DNA of 64,000 nt from Pinus tabuliformis (lineage: Eukaryota; Streptophyta; Pinopsida; Pinales; Pinaceae), in NCBI GenBank assembly GCA_031772625.1, contig CM062810.1, positions 709,393,584 through 709,457,583 on the forward strand. The letters are read 5' to 3'. Shown piece after piece: positions 33,191-43,690 of the stretch. Each line of letters opens with the position of its first letter. Position 1 is the first letter of the stretch. Below the pieces are notes generated by a model. It was not told the DNA's origin, did not search any database, and saw only the letters and a program-made list of their open reading frames with translations. The translations under genes and the position numbers were made by a program.

Positions 33191-33600
33191 GATAGTTATC
33201 ACAGAAGAAAGACACTAAATGTTTGAACCATCCAATTAATTAGAATTGAGGAAAATCTTTGGACCGAAATCGAATTAAAATTAATTTAAATCTAATATAA
33301 GACATATCCAAAGTCTCACCTTCAATCCTACACACTTCTTCTAATTGATCACACACTTTTTTGTAATCATATTCTTGAAATGGAAAATCTTTGAAAACTC
33401 GTCCAAGTTATGTATAGAGACAACTGAAAGTGAGAAGCACCAGTCTTTGGCTTTTCCTGTCAAAGTAAGAGTGAAGACCCTACAAATAATATCTTCATCA
33501 ATACTAAAATAATTGCAACTTAAAATAATTTGAAGGAGATGACTAAAAGCAGGTGCCTTACAATTATATTTTAATTGAGACAGGGTCTAGATTGTCTTTA
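33191..33600 (-). pseudogene. Gag of the antisense LTR element (retrotransposon gag domain)
   Basis: Minus strand, from about 33590: FSHLLQIILSCNYFSIDEDI, then ICRVFTLTLTGKAKDW (the F-x-L-x-G-x-A-x-x-W signature of Ty3/gypsy gag), then SIHNLDEFSKIF. After a frame change near 33390 it resumes as YDYKKVCDQLEEVCRIEGE and LDMSYIRFKLILIRF. This is the capsid-type retrotransposon gag domain. The domain is followed directly by the second ORF. No zinc knuckle is visible. Confidence 0.75.
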
Positions 33601-33714
33601 TCAGAGTGGTTGTTGGATGAGGTCCAATAAAGCAACTCAAAGGAGGTATTTTACATGGGCCAGAGTAATAAAATAAAATCTTAAAGCACAAAATATTCAA
33701 AGAAAGCAATTTAC

Positions 33715-33738
33715 TGGCCCTCCTTTTAGCACCAAAAA
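33715..33738 (-). other. Putative primer binding site of the antisense element
   Basis: On the minus strand the LTR end TATCAACA is followed by TTTTTGGTGCTAAAAGGAGGG, laid out like a plant gypsy primer site (TGGyGCyrAAAGGAGGG). I cannot name the tRNA. Confidence 0.45.
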
Positions 33739-36700
33739 TGTTGATAGCTCAAAATAACCCTTCAACATTATAAGGGATACCACCCAGTTGGGAACTTAAA
33801 ACAACTCCTTTTCCATTTGGAATGGTGGTTCCAACTAGTTAAACTAGGTCCAATTACCTTCTCTCTATCTTTGTCGGCTTAAAGTATGTCTTTTTACTTA
33901 CTAATAGAGAAGAGACATCAGATCGACCTTCTTGCTGAGCTCAGGCAAGGAAGTGATCCTTAAGCTGATCTAGGGCTCAGTTAAACCACAAACTAAGTTC
34001 TCCCCCTGTATGAGGGGACTTCTAGAAATGCAGAGTTAAATCTAAATGCAAATTAATCCTAGAATTCAAGAAAAAAGAAAAAAATCCTAAGCCTATCTCG
34101 ATTAGGAAGATGTAGATCTAACCCAATCTAGAGAAAAGTAATTAAATGATAGGGATTTTAACATGCCTGGTTTTAGGTGAATATTTGGCTAATGAAATAG
34201 TTATACTCGCTGATATCATAATTACCAAAACATGTGTTGTTCAAAGACCTATTAATGGTGAATGAATAACCAATAACATTAGGAAATAATTCACTTAATG
34301 TAAATGGTAATTAAATCAAATTTAGATAGCATATTTACGAGTAAATAATTACTCAAAAACATGATTTGAGTATAAGGGAAAAAAAGAAATTTAATAATAG
34401 ATCTATAAAGCTAATGAACTAGATAGCTAAGTCAAAAGACCTTCATTTTCACATTAAATAATAATGCTTAACATGAAAAACATTTTACATAGATTTGTCA
34501 TTAAAAATATGATTTTTTCATTAAAAATAATAGTTTTTAAAATTCAAACTAATTTAAACCTAGTCTCTTGCTCTATTCATTGATTTTATCTCCAACAACC
34601 TTTTACAAATCATAAGCCTCACCATTTGAAAAGAAAGAGATGCAATAGTGCAAGCTCTCCTCCCAATACAAAGTCTAGAATTGAAAAACACAAATCCCAA
34701 TAACCCAAATCTAAGTTTTCTCCCCTCATCTACAACTAAAACCCCTTACAATAGTGCTTGAAAATTCCTTAGGTGAAGAGAAGATGAACCTCTCTCGATT
34801 CTACAAAAGCCATATTTATAATTACAAGATGAAAACCAAAATGAGAGAGTTATGAGAGAAATAAATTTGCTCCAACAAATTGATTGAACAAAATTCATTT
34901 TCCTCTCTTGCTAGAGCAATTCCATTGTTTCAAATCTTCTCTTCCTCATCCATTTAACCGTTATCCTACCAAAAACCAATCAAAAGTCAATTAAATTGCA
35001 AATCAAAATCAGAATTACCAAATTTGGGAAAGCAAACATCTCCAATCAAAATTTAATTAAATCAATAAATAAAAAGAAACTTGAGGTTCCCATTGGTCCT
35101 TTGTAAATACCTTGTTGTTCAAAGATAATAAAATCAAATGGATCTACAATCAACAGAGGCTTTGAGCAAATGAAAATGCACAAAATAAACTCAGAGACTT
35201 AGTTTTGCTTACAAATTCAGAACTTAATTTCTCCTAAATTTTAAACTCATTTAATGACTAAATCTGGTCATGAAACCACTTGAAAAATGTTATCCGTGAT
35301 GTTATCTATCTGACGAGCCATCTTGGGCATCATTTGGCCAAGTAAAACTCAAGTTATGAGTTTCGAAAGTTGAAGTCTCAAAATTGCCAGAATTCTAGAA
35401 AAAAATTTGCCTAGGCCAAAATTAGGAAAATTTAGTTAAAATTTTTAATCCTATTTAATTGCACAGTTATTAATTAATTCCAATTATGAAATTAATTAAT
35501 TATATACAAATTAATTAAAATTTTAAATTAATTTACAAACTAATTATAATTAAATTATAATTGAAATTAATTAAAAAAATTAATTAATTAATAACCTGAG
35601 ACACATGTCAAGTGGCTATTGGTCCATGACTATGGACACAAGTGGCTTTGAGAACTCATAGGAGTCTCGATATAATATGAGAGGGAGGCCTTTGTTAAAC
35701 ATGAAGTGGAGGGACTTTATTTTGTAGAGTATATTGGAGTATCAGAAATTTAGGATATCGGGGAGGCATTTAAAAAAACTTCGATATAATTGTTCCGATG
35801 TACATCAAACATTAGAGGTTTAATAACATCGGGAATTTTAAGAAGTGGCTTCTATGAACCTTCATGCTGAGGTTTCGATAAAACTATTTATAACTATGTT
35901 TGACCCTTCCCTGTGTAATAACGATTAACCATCAAATTTGCATGCCATCAGAGGTGGAAAAATATCGTAAGTTATTAAAAGAGCCCTGAGGTATCATAGC
36001 TCCGAGGTTAGATATGTTTAAAAAATATGTTTTATAATAACAAGCATATTGGGCATCAGAGGATAAAATTATCGGAGATGTGTCAAAAAATTACAATATA
36101 TGAATGTTCCAAGGTTCTGATAAAACATGTCAAGATGCATAATGGGGTATCATACGTATGGAGTGGGAAGTATAAGGTGAAGTGGAGGTAGAGTGAGGAA
36201 ACTCTCATAAACTACAACCACTTGGTAATTTAAAAATCCGACAAAATGAACTACAACCACTTTGTAATTTTGAGATTTCAGATCTCATAATTTCTTTTAA
36301 ATTGGGGTTTAATCATAGACTTACGAAATCCAAAAACACCACAAGTTTAATTGTTCTACAATTTGACTGTGGTGATTTTGTAAGACCGTTAGTGAAAAAT
36401 GAATTAATTAGCAAAAATTCATATGTACAAATAATTTACAAAAATTAACATAATATACATTTTTTATATTTTTTAGTTGTGGCAGTAAAAATGATCAAAC
36501 TTCAGATGGGCACCATTTGCAAACCGTGCATCCAAATGAGAAGAAACAAGAAGTGATGAAAGCTTACGAAAAGTTGAAATCAATGAAGAAATCAAAATAG
36601 AAATCTGATGAAAATGAAAAATTGGAAAAATTGTAGGACACTTAACCAAAAAAATGATTAAAAAGGTGATTTAACCAAAAATTTACGGAAAGGATCCCCA

Positions 36701-36746
36701 TTATTTGAAATAAATAAGTAAAAAATGGGGTGTTGAGTTTTTACCT
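33739..36746 (-). repeat. 5' LTR (right copy) of the antisense element
   Basis: Direct repeat of 17904-20936. It has a shorter AATTAATTA block (about 35440-35600) and an insertion near 36025. It starts TGTTGATAGC in plus orientation and its outer end (about 36746) has lost the expected AACA. Confidence 0.85.
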
Positions 36747-36817
36747 CTATGGGGAAGTTTGTATGATTAAGATACAAGATCGACATGATGTAGAATGAAT
36801 CCCTTGTTGATAGGGAG
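36747..36817 (+). pseudogene. C-terminal end of the split copia pol
   Basis: ATGGGGAAGTTTGTA reads MGKFV, then stop, LRYKIDMM, stop, NESLVDREC. This matches the usual copia tail (KFEYFRDKLGM...), the part missing after NILTKP at 17903. It ends at a purine tract TAGGGAG and a TGTTG LTR start. The two stops are TGA and TAG. Confidence 0.7.
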
Positions 36818-37700
36818 TGTTGATGTTTCTGTAGTTTGCAAAATTGGGGAGATATTATCCCACGGGGTCATGTTGATTTAATTAGGGGGGAATGATACAT
36901 TCACCCATGGGGCCATGCTGATTTTTCTAGGGGTAAATGACCTAGGGAAGTCTTTCTCCCATTATCTCTAGTGACTGGCCCGGGGGTATTAACCGACAAT
37001 ACTCACATTTCTTGCTCTTGGATGGAGTGATCTATTCTTGTATAGAGCAGGGTTGATTATTTAATGAGAGTTTTCACCCATAAGTGGAATAAATAATTAT
37101 AGTCTAATGTTGAGTTGTAATGTATGCTCAATAAATGAATGGGCTTCTTGTGGGTTTTCTCAATGTTAGATCTCTATATAAATAGACATGCATGTGAGGA
37201 GACACTCATCAACATAACAAGCTCATTCAATCTTTTCTAGTGGAGGATAAATTTTAGCTATGTAGAAATCTATTCAAAGGTTCATCCGTCATCTGTCTTC
37301 ATCATTCACATTTGCTCTTTGAGGTCGCATGTGCAAGTGTTTGAACATAGCTTTGATTCATCTATACAACCACTCATGTGAGGGTTAGACCGCAGTCTGT
37401 TTTACTAAGTGTGACTAGATTTGAATGCGCACTGTTTAACTACTTTTGACCAGGTTTGATCACAAACTATTTGAATGGGTTTGACTAGTGTTAACCATAG
37501 AGTTTGACCACATTCTGCACATGCAAATTTGACCGTAGTCCGCACATGTGAGTTTGATTGCAAGATTTGACCACTAATTATTTACCAACGTTGACCACAG
37601 ATCTCAAAGTTGATTTTTTAACTAGTTTGACTAGTGTTGACCAACAACAGTTTAACCATGTTTTCCTGGTGATTTGAATTGTAATGTTAGCTCAGATTTC
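36818..37700 (+). repeat. Copia 3' LTR (of the split element)
   Basis: Begins TGTTGATGTT right after the purine tract. TATATAAATA at 37175-37184 is a likely TATA box. The distal half has many TTTGACCA/TTGACC words and CACATGTGAG-type repeats. The 5' LTR is not in the window, so the right end is approximate. Confidence 0.55.
37175..37184 (+). promoter_or_regulatory. Putative copia LTR TATA box
   Basis: TATATAAATA lies about 360 bp into the LTR. Confidence 0.45.
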
Positions 37701-38800
37701 TAGACAAATTCTAATTTATAAACTTCACTGAAAAGATAATTTCTCCTTAAGAAAAGATTGTTGGACTTTCTCCTAGATTGGGTTTCCTAGGGTAAAAATA
37801 TTGTGTCTATTGTGCATGGATATATTTTTATGATATTGATTATTTTCGCTACATTTATAGTTGATATTTTATGTTTGTAATCAATGGTAATAGTGGAATG
37901 TGAAATACTACTTGAAAATCATTAGGAAGTACTTATCATATTAGAAAATTGTATTCTATTGCACATGCTTTTGAATTTCAACAATGTGTAGATAAAATCC
38001 TTAAGCTTACCAACTAGTGTAATGAATCGATTGAGAATAACATATTTGTAGTTGATCTCTTCATTGGTTGTCAAAATCAAAAGAAAAAAAAATGATAGGA
38101 AAGAGTTGAAGGAGCCCGAGACCAAGAACCTCTAATGGGGATTAAGATCAATAACCTAAGGATGAGAACCTATACCAAGAATCAATATGTAGTCCACCTA
38201 GCCTAGGCCAAAGAGTTAAGAGTCATAGATGATGGATACAATTGGTGGTGAGATGAAAGATTAAGAGAAGGAATGATACAACAAATAGTCCCAAACAAAA
38301 GAAGAGTGAAGTGCTATTTACCCAATCCTAGAAGTAGAAACAAGGGTAAGGTATGAGGCAGTGAAAACCCATATGTCACAAAGGGAATTAATTGAAATTA
38401 ATAACTTAAAATAACAAAAAACAAAAACTAATATATATAAGCAACTTAGTAATAAAGGATAAATTTTACAAGATTTAAGTTACTAGAAATCTCCATTATC
38501 TCCATATATTTTCTCTAAAACGTTACCCTTTATAAAAGGAAGAAGAAAATAAGTGCACAATAAAAACCCAAATATGATGAGAAAGAGGGAAAAAAGAGAA
38601 AAAAAAATGAAATGAGAATGAAATGAAAATTAGGGTTGGTTGGGCCCTTTTTCCCTCTAAATTTTAATTATAAATGAACTGATATATTTCTGATAAAAGA
38701 AAAATAAAATATTATATAGACAAATTTAATCTCGTGATCTTTTAAATAACTGAATTTAGGTTTTTGTGATCCATATCTTATGTTTTGAATTTAGGATTCT
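37701..38800. other. AT-rich spacer, nothing recognised
   Basis: No coding similarity or repeat boundary was found. Confidence 0.4.
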
Positions 38801-38923
38801 TTTTTTTTCCAAAGAAAAAAATGTAATTTCATTAATATTCATAACAAAATTACATTTAGTAGATACATTGTATAAGTGAATTTATCATATTGTTCATGTC
38901 TGGACATAGATGAGTAGAAAATT
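38801..38923 (-). mobile_element. Putative 3' tail of a minus-strand LINE
   Basis: On the minus strand this reads AATGAAATTACATTTTTTTC then TTTGGAAAAAAAAAG, the usual ending of plant LINEs with a short poly-A. A minus-strand LINE coding relic resumes at 53069, immediately beyond the 14-kb gypsy element, so the two parts are likely one LINE split by that insertion. Confidence 0.45.
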
Positions 38924-40990
38924 TGATGAGCCTCATAAATGGGTAATTATATGGGCTCATTTTACCTCCTAACCTAGTCAAATCAACCATTCTCTTAGCT
39001 TATTATATGATTTTCTGATTATACTTATGCTTATAGGGTGAGTTGAGTTAGTTATTATGCCATGTGGTGTAACATGTATTTAATGCAGATTATTGATGGA
39101 TTTCGAGGTCAAAGTCAAGGATCTAATGGTCAAGCTGCAGCAATAACTCAAAGTAGATAGAAGAGAGGACTTATAAGAGGGAATACCCCTCATTTATTTC
39201 TCCTCACATCGAATTCCCCTTCATTCAACTCGGAGTACAAGTAGCTGAATCATGCACTAGAAGGCAGCCGAGCAAGTGGAAGATGATTGATAGTTATCTC
39301 GAGTTTTGGGAGCCAAGCCTCCCTGATTTTAAGGAAGTTGTTGGTAGCTTCAGATGTATAAGTAGAGAGGCCTAGGGCCTCACTAGGATTGAATTTTTTG
39401 CTTGTGTAAACTCTGTTCAAATTTCGAGCTTACTATTTTATGACAATTTTATGTAATCTTGCTATTTTTTGATAGTGAAAATGGATTCCTTTTTGAGCTA
39501 GCACTGAGTTACCTCAGAGGGCTGAAGCTCTTGGGTTAGGGCCCAATCCAAGCAGCCAAGCTTCTCTTTACTTGTATTTGTATGCTTTACTTCAGTTTGT
39601 AGATTAGTTTGTTGTTAGATGTATTTCTCTTATGGTTAAGAATAGGTTGCTTTTGATGATTTAGTAGCTTGCTTCCATTTGTGCTTTTTGTAGCAGGTTA
39701 AGAAATGATAAAAGAAGATTCAAAAGGCTAGCAATAGTGCCTTGGCCTCTCTTCCTCCCTCTGGGACCATGATTTGAGGCAAAGACTCTCTTGCTGCCCC
39801 AAAAACACAGATTTTCCTCATTCCTAGGACTTCTAATGTTTGCAGCTCTCTAGTAGGTTGATAGTCCAGTTTTTCTTTGCTTTAGATCTTCTTTATCATG
39901 TTCACTTCCTTATTTGCAATAGTCCTTTTGCATGCTTTCCTTTCTTACAACATTTCCTTCTATGCGTCATAGTTTAGGCCATTTTAATGCAAAACTCTGT
40001 TTTTCCTAGGATGCACTCATTTCATTGGTTGCTCGATTTTCTTGGTTGACTGTCATTTTCTATGGAGCAGATCTCTTCCAGCAGTAGGCTAGCTTATCAA
40101 CAATCACACCCTCCATCTGATCCATGCCCTAGAGGTCTCCCAAACCTCACCTCAATTCTACCCTAGTTTCCTTCATTTTTCATAGAACCTCTTCCTCTCT
40201 CCTTGAGCAAACCCAATTATCTTTCTCTCTCCTGGTGATTCATGGTAGAAATTAGGCACCCTAACACCTCATTCCAACCTTCATCCACCTTTTCCACCCA
40301 CTCTCACACCCTCAAAACAGTGAAAACTTCTCTCGGCCTCCTGTAGTTTCCCTGTTTTCCTCCTGTAGTTTTCCTGTAGGCTTTCTTTTGAAGGTTGAGT
40401 GTGGGAAATGCCTACATAAGGCCACCTAAGACCTCCTAGGACCCATCCACACCATCCTACATCCTCCAAAGCTCCAAAACCTCCCTCTAACACCACCTGT
40501 TCGCTGCCACACTCACAAACAATAAATTGGATGCATGTTAAATCCACATAAAAATCCAAAAATATGTTTTTTACTTATTTACTTCCAGAAATAGCATGGT
40601 TAGATGTTGTTTACTTCCTTGAGTAGGTAATAGCATTTCTTTCATGGTTTTCATAGTGTTTTTGGAAAAAATAGAATTAGCTTGTTAATTAGGGTTTACT
40701 AGGTTTTGCTTTACATTCCAGTCTTTCTCCTTTCTACAGTTAGAATAGCATCTATAGAGTAATCTTTCTTTCCTTTCATCACACATAGAGCTTCTTCTGA
40801 AATCTATAGAAGTTGGCTTGAGCTCCTAGTGATCTCACGCCAACTGACCAAGTGACAACCTGCAGTGAGAACTAGTACTTGTGCATATAGCACCGACGCT
40901 TCCAAGTTTGTTACGAACTACTAGGTTGATAAAAGTAAAGTTGGTAGCCCAGGAGTTGCAGCATTCTTGCTGCAATACTGGCGCTCACCA
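38924..40990 (+). repeat. 5' LTR of the gypsy element
   Basis: 2067 bp, TGATGAGC to GCTCACCA. It contains a TATA box at 39357, a conserved CACTGAGTTACCTCAGAGGG block at about 39502-39560 and TCCTGTAG words at 40335-40385. Homologous to 51027-53068 and 60615-62720. Confidence 0.93.
39357..39364 (+). promoter_or_regulatory. LTR TATA box (TATAAGTA)
   Basis: TATAAGTAGAGAGGCCTAG is kept nearly unchanged in all three LTRs of the family (39357, 51379, 61048), far more than neighbouring sequence, as expected for the core promoter and start site. Confidence 0.5.
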
Positions 40991-40995
40991 CTTTT

Positions 40996-41012
40996 TTGCA
41001 CCGTTGCTGGGG
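40996..41012 (+). other. Primer binding site (tRNA-Asp-like)
   Basis: TTGCACCGTTGCTGGGG follows the LTR by 5 bases. The second family copy has TGGCGCCGTTTTCGAGG. Both differ by three bases from TGGCGCCGTTGCCGGGG, which I remember as the complement of plant tRNA-Asp. Changes here are mainly C/G to T/A. Confidence 0.65.
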
Positions 41013-41279
41013 AAGCGTCAGAGTATTCTGTGATTACTGCTTTCTTCTATTTCCTATTGCAACATTCTGCTAATAGTTTATTTTGGAAAAAGTAGACTAG
41101 TCATTTCTTTTCTTTTAGTTCTGCATTTCCTTACTTTCCTTTTCAATTCTACAAATTTCCATTCAATAAGTTCATTTCAGCTAGTTGTGATTTGTTTTTT
41201 TTAATCACAATTTCAGTTTCTGTAAGTATTTCAGCGTGGGGAAAAAGAAACAAAATACCAACCAAAAATATTTCCTTTC

Positions 41280-43690
41280 ATGCCTTGTAGGAGTAGAGAT
41301 AACTTGGGAAAAATTTTGCCCAACACCCCCACTGCTTCACACAGCCAACCTTCTCTCTTCTTCGGTGGCTACAATCAAGAAGAACCCTTAGGTGAACATC
41401 CAGACATATTTGAAGAACCTATAGGGGAAGAAGAAGAAGAAAACATTCCTCTGGAGCCAATGGCTGAAAACATAAATGCTAGGGGAAATGGAGAGAGAAT
41501 AGAGGGTACCTTCCCCATTCGGGAGACCAATGGGGACACCAAAATGAAGAATATAAGTCCTTCAACCCTACCTCACTTCCATGGTCTGACTACAGAAGAT
41601 CCTGACACCTTCTTGTTCGAGTTTGTTGTCATCTGTCGAACTTATGACTATGCAGAAGATGAGAAAAAGTTGAAACTGTTCCCTTCTACTCTCAAGGACG
41701 CAGCACTGCGCTGGTTCATGGGATTACCTGGCAATAGCATCACAACTTGGGCTCAGATGCAACAAGCCTTTAACAACAAGTATTGAGACTATTGTAGGTC
41801 AAAAGATACTAAAGAAGAAATCTTCTGAATGACCATAGGAAGTGATGAGTCCCTGGAAGACTATGAAGAGAGGTTCCAGCTCAGTTACAAAAGGGCCAAG
41901 TGTACACTTGACCCTGAGTCTCTGAAGTTGGTCCTGCTCAGGGGAATTCGAGAAGACCTTTTAGACACCCTCCATCTACTGGCCGGGGGAGACATCTACC
42001 AACTATCCTATGAGGACATAAAGACTGTTTTTAGAAACCATTCTAGAGCAACCAGAAATAAAGGTAGGGGGATTCAACCCATAGCCAGTACCTCTTCTTC
42101 CAATTCATCCATTAAAGGTGAAATTGGAAACATGCTGGAAGACTTCAAGAGTGAGATGTTGCAGACTCTTTCCATGCAAATGGACACCTTACGTATCAAA
42201 AGAAAACAAGAGGAAGCAAAGAGGGCTTTGGCCATTTTTTGCCCTAGATGCACCAGGAGGCATCCTAGGAATGAATGCCCATTGAACTCTATAGAGGTTT
42301 GTTCAGTCTATGAAGAAGATCATTCTACAGATAAGCGCCCTTCCTTGCCTAGACTTAAAGCTATATACCACGAGGCTGAAGGAGTCACTGAACAGATCTA
42401 TTACATAAACCAAAGGAGGTTGCATGGACCTAGACCATACCAGCAGGGGATGCAAGGAACATCTCAAGCATACTACAACCCCAACCAAGTCACCTGCATA
42501 GCTTCTTGGGGCCCCCCTGCTCATCCTTCCTGGTCCACACCTCCTCCTTGGTCCTTCACATCTCAATATCATGCCCAACCAGCCACCCATTCATTTCAAT
42601 CATATGCTCAGTCGTAACCTCAGTGGAATGCATCTCATCAGGGGTGGAGGCCCCAATACAACTCTCTTCCCACTCTTCTGCCTCCACCACCTGCCCAGCC
42701 ACAACTGTTACCTTCTGCTCCACCAAGGAAACCCCAAATGCCTGCCCAGCCAAATCTAAAGCCGAACAACAGACAGGATCAACAAGTGTATAGTGGGGAA
42801 CCATCATGCCCAACTTATGTTGTGGAGATTCAAGAAATTAACTTGCGATTCGAGAAAGTTTTCCCAAATAGCCAGCCTCCACCCAGGTAGGTGGAGGAAG
42901 ATAAAGAGGAAAGCAAACCTAAAACAAATCCACCCTTTCCTGAGAGACTATCCATGATAATCCAGCCTACCCCAAAAGAGGCTGAACTCCTAGGAGAATT
43001 GAAACATTTATGTGTGAAGATACCACTTATCCAAGCCATAAAAGATGTGCTTATCTGTAATAGGTTGATTAAAGAGAAGTGCATTAGGCATCCAGGAAGG
43101 CACAAGAGAGATGCCCCAACCATCAATGTCATAGGACAACTGTCCGACCTGATGTTGGGGCAAATAATCTGTCCAAAATATCTGGACCCTGGAAGCCCAG
43201 TAGTTGATGTCCACATCAATGGAACAATGGTCCCACATACCTTGATTGATCTGGGAGATGCCATTAATGTGATGACAAAGGACACAATGCTCAAACTTAA
43301 CCTCCAAGGCTCCTTGAGGAAGACCACGACAGTGCTGCAGCTAGCAGACCGCTCCACAGTGACCCCTAAGGGGATTGTGGAAGATGTGATGGTCTCCATT
43401 GATTCTTGGGAGTACCCTGCTGATTTCTTAGTTCTCCAGCCAAAGGAAAAGCTCACTGGGTATCCTCTCATTCTGGGAAGACCCTGGTTGGCTACAGCTG
43501 ATGCCTACATCAGCTGTCGAGCTAGGAACATGACCATAAAGAACGAGCACATGTCCAAGAAGTTAATCCCATATCCTCTTGCCCAACCCTTTCTAGAACA
43601 TGATCTACCTCTCTGGTTGGAGGAGGAGGATGAGGATGAAGTTTATTCTACACCACTTTGTACATTAGAAATCACCATGGGGAGGAACCG
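41280..43690 (+). pseudogene. Gag and protease of the gypsy element
   Basis: ATG 41280 opens a frame kept to about 43690 with four stops (TGA 41784, TGA 41826, TAA 42615, TAG 42888). Gag capsid domain: LPHFHGLTTEDPDTFLFEF, LFPSTLKDAALRWFMGLPG. The related copy at 63019 has sense codons at both TGA sites. A zinc knuckle CPRCTRRHPRNEC (C-x2-C-x3-H-x4-C) lies near 42240; a second, VCSVYEEDHSTDKR, has lost two cysteines (Tyr, Arg). A proline-rich linker leads to the aspartic protease with PHTLIDLGDAINVM (D-L-G where retroviruses have D-S/T-G) near 43240 and LILGRPWLATADAYI near 43470. Confidence 0.88.

Larger units (their letters stand above)
17904..36746 (-). mobile_element. Large antisense LTR element with gag-like coding, no pol seen (LARD-like)
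   Basis: Two direct repeats of about 3.0 kb (17904-20936 and 33739-36746) bound this element. Orientation is minus: just inside the right-hand repeat, on the minus strand, TCAACA is followed by TTTTTGGTGCTAAAAGGAGGG, which looks like a primer binding site. The LTR then reads TGTTGAGG...TATCAACA with short inverted ends. The interior holds a retroviral-type gag relic and a second ORF near the 5' side and about 3.9 kb without recognisable coding. It is split by a sense-strand LINE. The outer end of the right LTR is damaged (CCTCTATGG where the left copy has CCTCAACA), so no clean target duplication can be read. It interrupts a copia pol. Confidence 0.75.
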
